Part shown: positions 41,699 through 49,390 of the stretch, piece after piece
How the letters are laid out: each line of letters starts with the position of its first letter
How positions within the stretch are numbered: the first letter of the stretch is position 1
Assembly (NCBI RefSeq): GCF_916858675.1
Contig: NZ_CAKASM010000004.1
Coordinates: 62,001-126,000, forward strand
Reading direction: 5' to 3'
Source of the DNA: Sphingomonas sp. Leaf21
GTDB taxonomy: Bacteria; Pseudomonadota; Alphaproteobacteria; Sphingomonadales; Sphingomonadaceae
DNA length: 64,000 nt
Notes under the pieces: generated by a model
What the model was told of the DNA's origin: nothing
Databases searched by the model: none
What the model saw: the letters and a program-made list of their open reading frames with translations, nothing else
Position numbers and translations under genes: made by a program

Positions 41699-42448
41699 AT
41701 GTCCGATCGACTGGCCCATCTTCGTCGCCATCGTGGCCGTTACCTTGGCGCGGCGTTGCTACTGCTCGTCGGAGCCGCGTCTATCCTTCTCTATTCCGGA
41801 AGTTATTTCGACCGCGACCCGTTTACCCGCTATCCCGCGGCGGGGCGTCCCCAGCCGATCCTGGTCCTGTCGCTCTCGGGCGACATGGGGCTTCGCTACG
41901 GCATGAGCGGGGTGGTCGCACGCGATCTCGGCCAGCATGGCATCGCGGTTCTCGGCGTCAATTCGCCGGTCCTGTTCCGCAAGCGCCGGACGCGCGAGCA
42001 GGTCGATGCGCTGATCGCCGACCTGATCCGCCGCGCCGCGAGCGAAGCGGGCGACCGGCGACTGGTCTTGCTGGGCCAATCCTACGGCGCGGACATGCTG
42101 CAGACCGGGCTGGCGCGGCTTCCCGCCGATCTGCGCGCGCAGGTGTCGTCACTGATCCTCGTGGTGCCGGGCAAGACCGCCTATTTCCGCTCCGACCCGT
42201 CGGGCATCGCCTATATGGGCCGCCCCGACAGCATTGCCGCCTCTACCGCCAACAGGCTCGACTGGCTGCCGCTGACCTGCATCTACGGCGTCGAGGAGCG
42301 CGACAGCCTGTGCCCGCTCCTCAAACTGCCCAACGCGCATGTCGTCGCCATGCCCGGCGGCCATTATCTGAACCATGACGACGCCGCGCTGAACGCGCAC
42401 ATCCTGGCCGCCGTGCGCGCCCGCCCCTCCCCCGCCCCGATACGCTGA
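41699..42448 (+). CDS. AcvB/VirJ-family hydrolase, probable lysyl-PG hydrolase
   Basis: A 249-residue protein with one N-terminal membrane anchor (YLGAALLLLVGAASILLYSG) and a periplasmic alpha/beta hydrolase domain. The nucleophile elbow is LLGQSYGADML, LSGDMG gives the strand-turn start, and GGHYLNHDD has the catalytic His. AcvB of Agrobacterium/Rhizobium breaks down lysyl-phosphatidylglycerol made by LpiA/MprF. Here mprF lies 6.5 kb away, so the two may set membrane charge together. AGGAAAGGG precedes ATG 41699. Confidence 0.85.
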   Translation: MSDRLAHLRRHRGRYLGAALLLLVGAASILLYSGSYFDRDPFTRYPAAGRPQPILVLSLSGDMGLRYGMSGVVARDLGQHGIAVLGVNSPVLFRKRRTREQVDALIADLIRRAASEAGDRRLVLLGQSYGADMLQTGLARLPADLRAQVSSLILVVPGKTAYFRSDPSGIAYMGRPDSIAASTANRLDWLPLTCIYGVEERDSLCPLLKLPNAHVVAMPGGHYLNHDDAALNAHILAAVRARPSPAPIR

Positions 42449-42468
42449 CGGAGGAGGCCAGGTGCGGG

Positions 42469-44142
42469 TCAGGCGCCGACGGTCTCGATCGGCGCGGTTG
42501 CGCCCGCGCGCGTCCGCCACGTCGCGACACAGGCCTGCGCATAGGGTTTGGCCATCACGGTCGACACCGTCATGAATCGCGCCGTCGCGGCGTCGCGGGT
42601 CAGCGTCAGGTGCAGATAGCCCTTCGCATCCTGATCGCAGAAGCGGACGACCTTCGCATTCGCCTCGGCGATCTGACGCCCGATGCCGGGGAACAGCGCG
42701 CCCCAGGACGGGCTGGTGATCGCGGTCGCGCCGAACTCGGCCGCGACCAGCGCGCCCGTACCGTCATACAGGTCGTTCGCCCAGGCGGCATGGCTGTCCC
42801 CCGACACGACGACAGGGCGACTGCCCGCGCGCCGGAACGCCGCATAGAGCCGCTCGCGCGCGGCGGGATAGCCATCCCAGCTATCGAAATTCATCGGCAG
42901 GCCCGCGCGATAGGATTGCTGCGCCGCCGCAAGCTGCGCCCGGATCGCGCTCGGCAGCGGGACGACCAGCGCGGCGTAGCCATCCGCCCCCATCTGTTTC
43001 TCCAGATCGGGGCCGTCGACGCGCGCCATCACCACCTGATTGCCGATCACCTGCCAGGGCCGTCCGGCGGCGACCGAGGCGGACAGGGTGCGCTCGATCC
43101 AGCCGAGCTGGTTCGTGCCCAGCAGCTCGCGATCCGGGCGCGCCCGTTCGGCCATCATCGTGGCATATTCGGAAGGCTCGGGCACCTCGCCCTTGGCCGT
43201 CACCTGCTTCGACCGTGCGAGCAGCCTCGTCTCCAACATCACCAGCGTCGCGAGATCGCCGAAATCGAAGCTGCGGTTGATCGCCGCCCAGGGCTGGCCG
43301 GGCCGGGGGTCGCGGATCGGCATCCATTCGAAATAGGCCTGCATCGCCGCCGCCTTGCGCTTGCCCCAGTCGCCCTCCGTCCGGGGATCATGGTTTTCCG
43401 CGCCGCCGATCCAGTCGTCATTGGCCACCTCATGGTCGTCCCACACGCAGATGAAGGCGGCGCGCGCGTGCGCGGCCTGCATGTCGGGGTCACGCTTCAC
43501 CTGCGCATGGCGCGCGCGATAATCGGCGAGCGACAGGATCTCGTGCGTCGGCTCGGGCAGACGGCCGAGCTTGCGGCCGATCTCGCCGCCATAGCCGTCC
43601 GCGCCATATTCGTAGATGTAATCGCCGAGATGCAGCACCGCATCGAGCCGCTCGGACCGCGCGATCGCATCATAGGCGTTGAACAGTCCGCCCGGATAAA
43701 GCTGGCACGACACGACCGCCAGCACCACGTCCTCGACCCGCCCGCGCGGCAGGGTACGGAACCGCCCCTCGGGCGAACGCTGGCCCGCCGCCGTCTCGAA
43801 CCAGTAGCGATAGTCGCGGCCGGGCCGCAGCCCCGTCACCTCGACCTTGGCGGTGAAGTCGCGCGCGGCCCGCGCCGTCACGCGCCCGGTCCGCAGCCCG
43901 ACCGCCTCGCCCGGCTCCATCGGCGCGACGTGCCAGGTCAGCGCGACATCGCCCCCCTGCCCCTCCGCCGGGGTCGCGCGGGTCCACAATATGGCACCAT
44001 CGGGCGCGGGATCCCCGCTGGCGACGCCATGCGCGAAGCGGGCCGCTGGCGCCGCCGCCTCGGCGATCGTTGCGGGCAGGCCGAGCGTCGCACCGCTTCC
44101 CATCAGAGCCATGGCGCGGCGGCGGTTGATCTTCGTCATCAT
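42469..44142 (-). CDS. phoD: PhoD-family alkaline phosphatase, Tat-exported
   Basis: A 557-residue phosphatase/phosphodiesterase. A Tat signal (KINRRRAMALMGSGATLG) is followed by the PhoD N-domain and the metallophosphatase core: VVSCQLYPG (metal Cys), LHLGDYIYEYG, VWDDHEVANDDW, VIGNQVVMARV and VVSGDSHAAW. PhoD enzymes use Fe and Ca and release phosphate from esters. AAAGGA lies 5 nt before ATG 44142. It diverges from a TonB receptor across a 172-nt gap where no convincing Pho box was found. Confidence 0.92.
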   Translation of the reverse strand: MMTKINRRRAMALMGSGATLGLPATIAEAAAPAARFAHGVASGDPAPDGAILWTRATPAEGQGGDVALTWHVAPMEPGEAVGLRTGRVTARAARDFTAKVEVTGLRPGRDYRYWFETAAGQRSPEGRFRTLPRGRVEDVVLAVVSCQLYPGGLFNAYDAIARSERLDAVLHLGDYIYEYGADGYGGEIGRKLGRLPEPTHEILSLADYRARHAQVKRDPDMQAAHARAAFICVWDDHEVANDDWIGGAENHDPRTEGDWGKRKAAAMQAYFEWMPIRDPRPGQPWAAINRSFDFGDLATLVMLETRLLARSKQVTAKGEVPEPSEYATMMAERARPDRELLGTNQLGWIERTLSASVAAGRPWQVIGNQVVMARVDGPDLEKQMGADGYAALVVPLPSAIRAQLAAAQQSYRAGLPMNFDSWDGYPAARERLYAAFRRAGSRPVVVSGDSHAAWANDLYDGTGALVAAEFGATAITSPSWGALFPGIGRQIAEANAKVVRFCDQDAKGYLHLTLTRDAATARFMTVSTVMAKPYAQACVATWRTRAGATAPIETVGA

Positions 44143-44314
44143 CGGAATCCTTTCGCCACGGACCGCTAAAGCCCGCACGCGACAGCGAAATGGCGGCGGG
44201 ATGACGGTTCGGCGACACCCGCGCCGATCGTCACAAATCCGCCGCACGCCGGACACCGACCGGTAATCCCTTTCGCCTAAGCGACGGTCATCGGGGTATT
44301 AATCGGGGGACAAG

Positions 44315-46744
44315 ATGAATTCGACCGTGCGCCGCACGACGCTGGCCGTGCTTTTGGCGAGCCTGTCGCCGATCGCCTTGACGCAGGCGGCCACCGCGCA
44401 GGCCATGATCCAGCCGCAGGACGATGTCCGCGACGACACGCAGGACGAGGTGATCGTCACCGCGCAGAAGCGCGAGCAACGGATCGAGGACGTACCCGTC
44501 ACGGTCAGCGCCGTCTCCGGCGCACGGATGGCCAATCTGGGCGTCAATTCGCTGTCCGAGGTCGCCCAATATATCCCCGGCCTCCAGATCCAGGAGCAGA
44601 GCGCCAACAATCCGGGCTTCGTCATCCGCGGCATCACCTCGGACTCGGGCTCGGCGCAGCAGGGCGCGAGGGTGACGCTCTATTATAACGGCATCGATAT
44701 CAGCCGGACGCGCGGCGCCTATCAGGACCTGTACGATATCGAGCGGATCGAGGTGGTGAAGGGCCCTCAGGCGACGCTGTTCGGCACCGCCGCCGCAGTC
44801 GGCGCGATCAGCATCGTCTCCGCCAGGCCAAAGGCCGGAACCGAGGGTGGCCTCATCGCCTCCTACGGCAATTTCGACCGCACCCAGGTCTCGGGGTATC
44901 TGAACGCGGGCAACGAGACGCTGGCCGGGCGGATCGCCTTCGCCTACAAATATCGCGACGGCTATGTCCGCAACATAGCGGGCGATCCGAACGTCCCCAA
45001 CCAGGATCAGGGGCGCGTCGATCAGGATGACCTCAACGGACAGGACCAGCGCGGCGTGCGCGGCTCGGTGCGCTGGCGTCCCAATGGTTCGGTCACCGCC
45101 GACCTCGTCCTGACCTATGACGGACAGCGCAATCCGGGCACCGCGTTCAAGAGCCGCGTCTTCGCCCCCACCGGCGGGCAGACCGGCGATTACGGCTATG
45201 TCGAATTGTCGGGCTCGCCCTTCTCGGCCGACGTGCTGGGGCGGCGCAAGCTGGGGCTGACGCGCAACGTCTATGACGCGAACCTGACGGTCGCGGTGGA
45301 TGTCGCGCCGGGCGTCACCTTCACCACCGTCAACGGCTATCGCCGCTTCGACGCGCTCGAGATCTTCGACGCCGATGGCGGCCCCGCCTGGTATCTGGAG
45401 TTCGGCGAGGACGCCAAGGGCGACCAGTGGAGCCATGAAAGCCGCTTCGCCTTCGATGGCGCGCATTACCGCGCCTCGATCGGCTGGAACGCCTTTTTCG
45501 AGAACGGGCAGCAGCGCGTGCCCTTCTCGACCGAGGAAGGCACCTATCTCGCCTGCTCCACCGCCGCCGATTTCGCGCCGGTGCGCCAGTTGCTGGGCTC
45601 GGTGGGACTGCCGACCGGTACGGCCTGCGTCGCGCCGAACGGCACCATCCTCGGCGCGCGCGCGACCGCGATCCTGTCGCGCGGCACGGCGACCGTCATG
45701 CCCTATAGCGCCAGCTTCACCAATTTCGGGCGCAACAATACCTACTCCATGTTCGCCGATGCGACGTGGATTCCCGACCCCGCGCTGGAGCTGACCGCCG
45801 GGGCCCGCGTCCTGATCGAGGATCGCCGCTCGGGATATAGCAGCGTGATGCCCGACAGCCGCCTGCTCGCCGCCGCCGGACTGTTCACCAGCCTGCTCGG
45901 CGCCGCGAATACCAAGGGCCAGGTGTATGAGGCGCAGCGCAGCTATGCCGCGATCCTGCCGCGCTTCAACGCGCTCTATCGACTTGGCGGCGACTTCAAC
46001 CTCTATGCGACGGTCAGCAAGGGCCGCCGTTCGCCGGTCGTCCAGCTCGACGCGCAACGGATCGTGCCGCTGACCGTCGCCAATTCGGGCGCCATCCCCC
46101 GGCTCCAGATCGTGCCGCAGGAGGATGTCTGGAACTACGAAGGCGGCATCAAGGGGCGGATCGGCGCGTTGAGCGGCGCGGCCTCGGTCTTCTATCAACG
46201 CTATAAGGGGTTTCAGGTCACCGCCTTCGAAAACGGCCGCACGGTGACCCGCAGTGCGGGCTCGGCGAACAATATCGGCGTCGAGCTGGAGGCCAATTGG
46301 GCCGTCCATCGCTGGCTCAGCCTGTTCGGGACCTTCGCCTATATCGATGGCGGCATCGCCGACGATCCGGCGAACGGCGTGTTCGCGGGCAATCGCTTCC
46401 GGCTCCAGCCCGATACCACCGCCTCGGGCGGCGCGACCCTTCGCGTGCCGGTCGGATCGTCCGCGACCTTCTATGCCACGCCGAGCGCCACCTATCGCTC
46501 CAAGGTGTATTTCGAACTGCCCAACAGCGAGGCGATCTCGCAGGGCGGATATACGCTGGTCAACCTGCGCGCCGGGGTGGAGTTCGGCGCGGACAGCCGC
46601 TTCCATGTCGGCGGCTTCGCACGCAACCTGACCAACAAGCGCTATCTGATCGACGCGGGCAACACCGGCGGCACCTTCAGCGCACCGACCTATATCGCGG
46701 GCGAGCCCCGCTTCTACGGCGTGGAAGTGGGCGCGCGGTTTTGA
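44315..46744 (+). CDS. TonB-dependent receptor, 809 aa
   Basis: An outer-membrane receptor with signal peptide (LAVLLASLSPIALTQAATAQA), TonB-box region DEVIVTAQKREQRIEDVPVTV, plug motif YDIERIEVVKGPQATLFG and a barrel ending in GARF. The N-terminus is of the common sphingomonad/Caulobacter TonB receptor type. GGGGGACAAG precedes the ATG. It diverges from phoD; in other bacteria such pairs serve phosphate-ester uptake, so that is a reasonable guess. A hairpin follows the stop. Confidence 0.9.
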   Translation: MNSTVRRTTLAVLLASLSPIALTQAATAQAMIQPQDDVRDDTQDEVIVTAQKREQRIEDVPVTVSAVSGARMANLGVNSLSEVAQYIPGLQIQEQSANNPGFVIRGITSDSGSAQQGARVTLYYNGIDISRTRGAYQDLYDIERIEVVKGPQATLFGTAAAVGAISIVSARPKAGTEGGLIASYGNFDRTQVSGYLNAGNETLAGRIAFAYKYRDGYVRNIAGDPNVPNQDQGRVDQDDLNGQDQRGVRGSVRWRPNGSVTADLVLTYDGQRNPGTAFKSRVFAPTGGQTGDYGYVELSGSPFSADVLGRRKLGLTRNVYDANLTVAVDVAPGVTFTTVNGYRRFDALEIFDADGGPAWYLEFGEDAKGDQWSHESRFAFDGAHYRASIGWNAFFENGQQRVPFSTEEGTYLACSTAADFAPVRQLLGSVGLPTGTACVAPNGTILGARATAILSRGTATVMPYSASFTNFGRNNTYSMFADATWIPDPALELTAGARVLIEDRRSGYSSVMPDSRLLAAAGLFTSLLGAANTKGQVYEAQRSYAAILPRFNALYRLGGDFNLYATVSKGRRSPVVQLDAQRIVPLTVANSGAIPRLQIVPQEDVWNYEGGIKGRIGALSGAASVFYQRYKGFQVTAFENGRTVTRSAGSANNIGVELEANWAVHRWLSLFGTFAYIDGGIADDPANGVFAGNRFRLQPDTTASGGATLRVPVGSSATFYATPSATYRSKVYFELPNSEAISQGGYTLVNLRAGVEFGADSRFHVGGFARNLTNKRYLIDAGNTGGTFSAPTYIAGEPRFYGVEVGARF

Positions 46745-46747
46745 ATT

Positions 46748-46774
46748 TCTCCCCTCGCCCCTTTCGAGGGGAGA
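46748..46774. terminator. Stem-loop after TonB receptor
   Basis: TCTCCCCTCG and CGAGGGGAGA form a perfect 10-bp stem with a 7-nt loop right after the stop codon. There is no T-run, so it may act as an mRNA end-stabilising or Rho-assisted structure. Confidence 0.5.
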
Positions 46775-46849
46775 GGGGAGATCATGTCGATCCGGCCCGA
46801 ATTCGGTGACTTAACCGCTTCCTAACCCCCCACCCCGTAAAGCGCCGTC

Positions 46850-47791
46850 ATGAGGCAACGGGCTTGGATCGGGAGTGACGTGCTGCGCTGGATGCTTGCG
46901 GTGGCGGCTCTGGCGGTCGCCACCTCGTGCACGCCGTCGCGGCATCCGCCCGCGCACCTGACCCTCGACGTGCCATCGCCGACCGCGCGGACGCTGCTGC
47001 GCCAACTCGCGCTCGACGTGCCCGAAAGCGACCTGCCCGAAACGCTGGCGGCCAACACCCCGATCGAGATGGCCGCGGCCCCCGCCTTCACCGGGATCGC
47101 CCACAGCGCCGAGGACGCCGCCCGCGCCGCCGACTGCCTGACCGCCGCGGTCTATTACGAGGCGCGATCGGAATCGGTCGATGGACAGCGCGCCGTGGCC
47201 CAGGTCGTGCTCAACCGCGTTCGCGACCGCGCCTTTCCCAAGAGCATCTGCGGCGTCGTCTACCAAGGCTCCAAACGCTCGACCGGCTGCCAGTTCAGCT
47301 TCACCTGCGACGGATCGATGCTCCACCCGCGCGAGCCCGCCGCCTGGGCCCGCGCCGCCGCCGTGGCGCAGGCCGCACTGGCAGGGCTGGTCTATGCGCC
47401 CGTCGGCGCCGCGACCTTCTACCATGCCAATTACGTGCTGCCCTGGTGGGCGCCAAGCCTCAACCGGATCGGCGCGATCGGCAGCCATATCTTCTATCGC
47501 TGGAAGGGCGCACTCGAACGCGACCTCTCCTTCCGCCAGGACTATGCCGGGATCGAACCCAGCATCCCCGCTCCCGCCCCCGCCACACTGGCCAGCACGC
47601 CCCTCGAAGGGCTCGAGACAATGGGGGGCGTGACCATCCATCGCGGCGATCCGCGCGACACCGTCGCCAAGCCCGTCGCGGCGGTCGCGGCCAGCGTCCC
47701 GGTCACGACGGCCGGCGTTCGTATCCACCGCAATGGGTTTTCCCACGCTCCGACCGAGGTAGCGGTGAGCGAGGAACGCGATCCGAGCTGA
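46850..47791 (+). CDS. SleB-like cell wall hydrolase, lipoprotein
   Basis: A 313-residue protein. The N-terminal hydrophobic segment ends in a lipobox-like VATSC. The hydrolase domain (about residues 85-215) has LTAAVYYEARSESVDGQRAVAQVVLNRV, with the catalytic Glu of YYEARSE. CQFSFTCDG and ATFYHA follow. SleB-type enzymes are lytic transglycosylases acting on peptidoglycan. The C-terminal ~100 residues are Pro/Ala-rich. No ribosome site is obvious at ATG 46850. Confidence 0.88.
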   Translation: MRQRAWIGSDVLRWMLAVAALAVATSCTPSRHPPAHLTLDVPSPTARTLLRQLALDVPESDLPETLAANTPIEMAAAPAFTGIAHSAEDAARAADCLTAAVYYEARSESVDGQRAVAQVVLNRVRDRAFPKSICGVVYQGSKRSTGCQFSFTCDGSMLHPREPAAWARAAAVAQAALAGLVYAPVGAATFYHANYVLPWWAPSLNRIGAIGSHIFYRWKGALERDLSFRQDYAGIEPSIPAPAPATLASTPLEGLETMGGVTIHRGDPRDTVAKPVAAVAASVPVTTAGVRIHRNGFSHAPTEVAVSEERDPS

Positions 47792-47800
47792 ACGATCGTC

Positions 47801-47820
47801 ATCCCGGCGAACGCCGGGAT
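47801..47820. repeat. Hairpin repeat ATCCCGGCG-AA-CGCCGGGAT
   Basis: A perfect 9-bp inverted repeat between convergent genes, followed by CTC. A related copy (CCGGC-GAAA-GCCGG, flanked by GATCTCC) lies at 62378-62391. It probably serves as a transcription end or belongs to a dispersed repeat family. Confidence 0.55.
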
Positions 47821-47883
47821 CTCTCACGACCCGGTCCTCGATCCGCCAAACCCCCGGCCTTCGCTGGGGCGGCGACGCGCCCG

Positions 47884-48579
47884 TTACCCGATCGTGTCGA
47901 TCCAGTCGGGCAGGTCGCCCAGTCTTGCAAGCTCGCGAAAGCGCGGATGGTCGGTGGGGCTGTCCCCGGCCTCATGGCTCCACGCCAGCGGCTGCGGGAT
48001 ATAGGCGGCCCACGCGCCCGCCTTCAGCGCGGGAAGGATGTCCGAGCGCATCGAATCCCCCGCCATCACCGCCCGTTCGGGCGCGACGTCATGGCGGGCG
48101 AAGACGCGGCGGAAGGTGTCGGGCGTCTTGTCGCTGACGATCGCGACATCGGCGAAATGCGCGCCCAGGCCCGATGCGGCGAGCTTCGCCTCCTGGTGCA
48201 GCAGGTCGCCCTTGGTCACGAGGACCAGCCTTCCCCGCTCCGCCAGCGCGGCCATCGTATCCGCGATGCCGTCGAGCAATTCGACCGGATGCGCGAGCAA
48301 TTGCCGTCCCGCCTCGAGCAACCGCGCGACCAGTTCGGTCGGCAGCGTCGGCCCCGCCAACTCGACCGCCGTCTCGATCATCGACAGGGTGAAGCCCTTG
48401 GCGCCGTAGCCATAAAGCCGTAGGTTGCGCGCCTCGCAGCTTTCAAGCGTCGCGCGCGCCACGCGTGCCTCGGCAAAGGGGGCAAGGAGGCCGACCAGCG
48501 CCTCCTCCGTTTCCGCGAAGTGGCGCATATTGTGCCAAAGCGTGTCGTCCGCATCCAGGCAGATCAGCTCGATGGCCAT
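47884..48579 (-). CDS. HAD-family hydrolase
   Basis: A 231-residue haloacid dehalogenase-type phosphatase. DADDTLWH gives the nucleophile Asp9 and acid Asp11; VTKGD is motif II, the Lys in SDKTPDT motif III and AGDSMRSDI motif IV. The cap is inserted after motif I. Substrates of this subfamily are small phosphorylated metabolites; none can be named. GGGAG lies upstream of ATG 48579. A longer frame upstream is antisense shadow of other genes and lacks the motif. Confidence 0.9.
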   Translation of the reverse strand: MAIELICLDADDTLWHNMRHFAETEEALVGLLAPFAEARVARATLESCEARNLRLYGYGAKGFTLSMIETAVELAGPTLPTELVARLLEAGRQLLAHPVELLDGIADTMAALAERGRLVLVTKGDLLHQEAKLAASGLGAHFADVAIVSDKTPDTFRRVFARHDVAPERAVMAGDSMRSDILPALKAGAWAAYIPQPLAWSHEAGDSPTDHPRFRELARLGDLPDWIDTIG

Positions 48580-48608
48580 ATTCCGTCTCCCAGTTGGCCG
48601 ATGTCTCA

Positions 48609-49325
48609 TCACAATTCGCGGATGATTCGCAATCCCAGCCGCGGCCGGAAGCGCTCGCCCCGCGCGCGCTCGGCGCCGACGCCACCCTGCACGCCCATCT
48701 TGCCGACCGCGCGGTGGATCTGCGGCATCAGCAGCCAATAGGCCCCCTCGCCATTCTGCCGATTGACTTCCAGCCCGACCACGGTGTCGCGGTTCAGGTC
48801 GTAAAAGGTGGAGTGATTGACGATCGTCCCCGTCTCGTTCCCCTCGCGCAGCGTCACGTCGCCGACGCCGAGCATCGTCATCGTGCTCCACCGCTCGCCA
48901 AAGCGATTGCCGAGCAGCCAGAGCAGGGTCGAGGTCCAGCCGCCCGCCTCGCGGTCGTGCAGCCCCAGATACTGGACGCCGTGCACCCCGCGTCCGCCCC
49001 GGATCGTGCCCAGCTTGCCTTGGAGCCCCATCTTGTACTGGACGACGCGGTTGTTGATCAGCGGCAGTTCGAGCTCGACCGCCAGGCCGTCGGCCACCGC
49101 CCATTCGACCTCGGGCGCCCATTCCAGCTCGCCGCGCGGACCGGTCAGGTCGCGCTGCGCCAGTGCATTCACCTCGATCTCCCCCGCCTTCGCGGTCAGC
49201 GGGCGGATCATGTCGAACACCATCGGCTCCGGGATATCCGGCCCGTCCTGCGCGGATGCGGGGGGCGTCAGGCCCAACAGGCTCGCGCCCAGCAGGAACA
49301 GGGCGTGGCGGCTGGTCTTCATCAT
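48609..49325 (-). CDS. Predicted outer-membrane protein
   Basis: A 238-residue protein with a signal peptide (ALFLLGASLLGLTPPASAQ) and a mature part of alternating aromatic/polar strands (VQYKMGLQGKLGTI, TLLWLLGNRFGERW, AYWLLMPQIHRAV). This fits a small barrel, though it ends in REL rather than Phe. Similar proteins are sometimes linked to transport of hydrophobic compounds; no family was recognised with certainty. It lies between a HAD hydrolase and a hybrid kinase on the same strand. Confidence 0.65.
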   Translation of the reverse strand: MMKTSRHALFLLGASLLGLTPPASAQDGPDIPEPMVFDMIRPLTAKAGEIEVNALAQRDLTGPRGELEWAPEVEWAVADGLAVELELPLINNRVVQYKMGLQGKLGTIRGGRGVHGVQYLGLHDREAGGWTSTLLWLLGNRFGERWSTMTMLGVGDVTLREGNETGTIVNHSTFYDLNRDTVVGLEVNRQNGEGAYWLLMPQIHRAVGKMGVQGGVGAERARGERFRPRLGLRIIREL

Positions 49326-49390
49326 GTCGAACTCCCGGTCGTCGTCGTCATGCGGTGCCGCACGCGATCCGACGGCCGGGTCGCGCGGGA

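Noticed and set aside
44143..44314. Pho box between phoD and the TonB receptor.
   Set aside because: Only one GTCACA-like half is present; the second half does not match.
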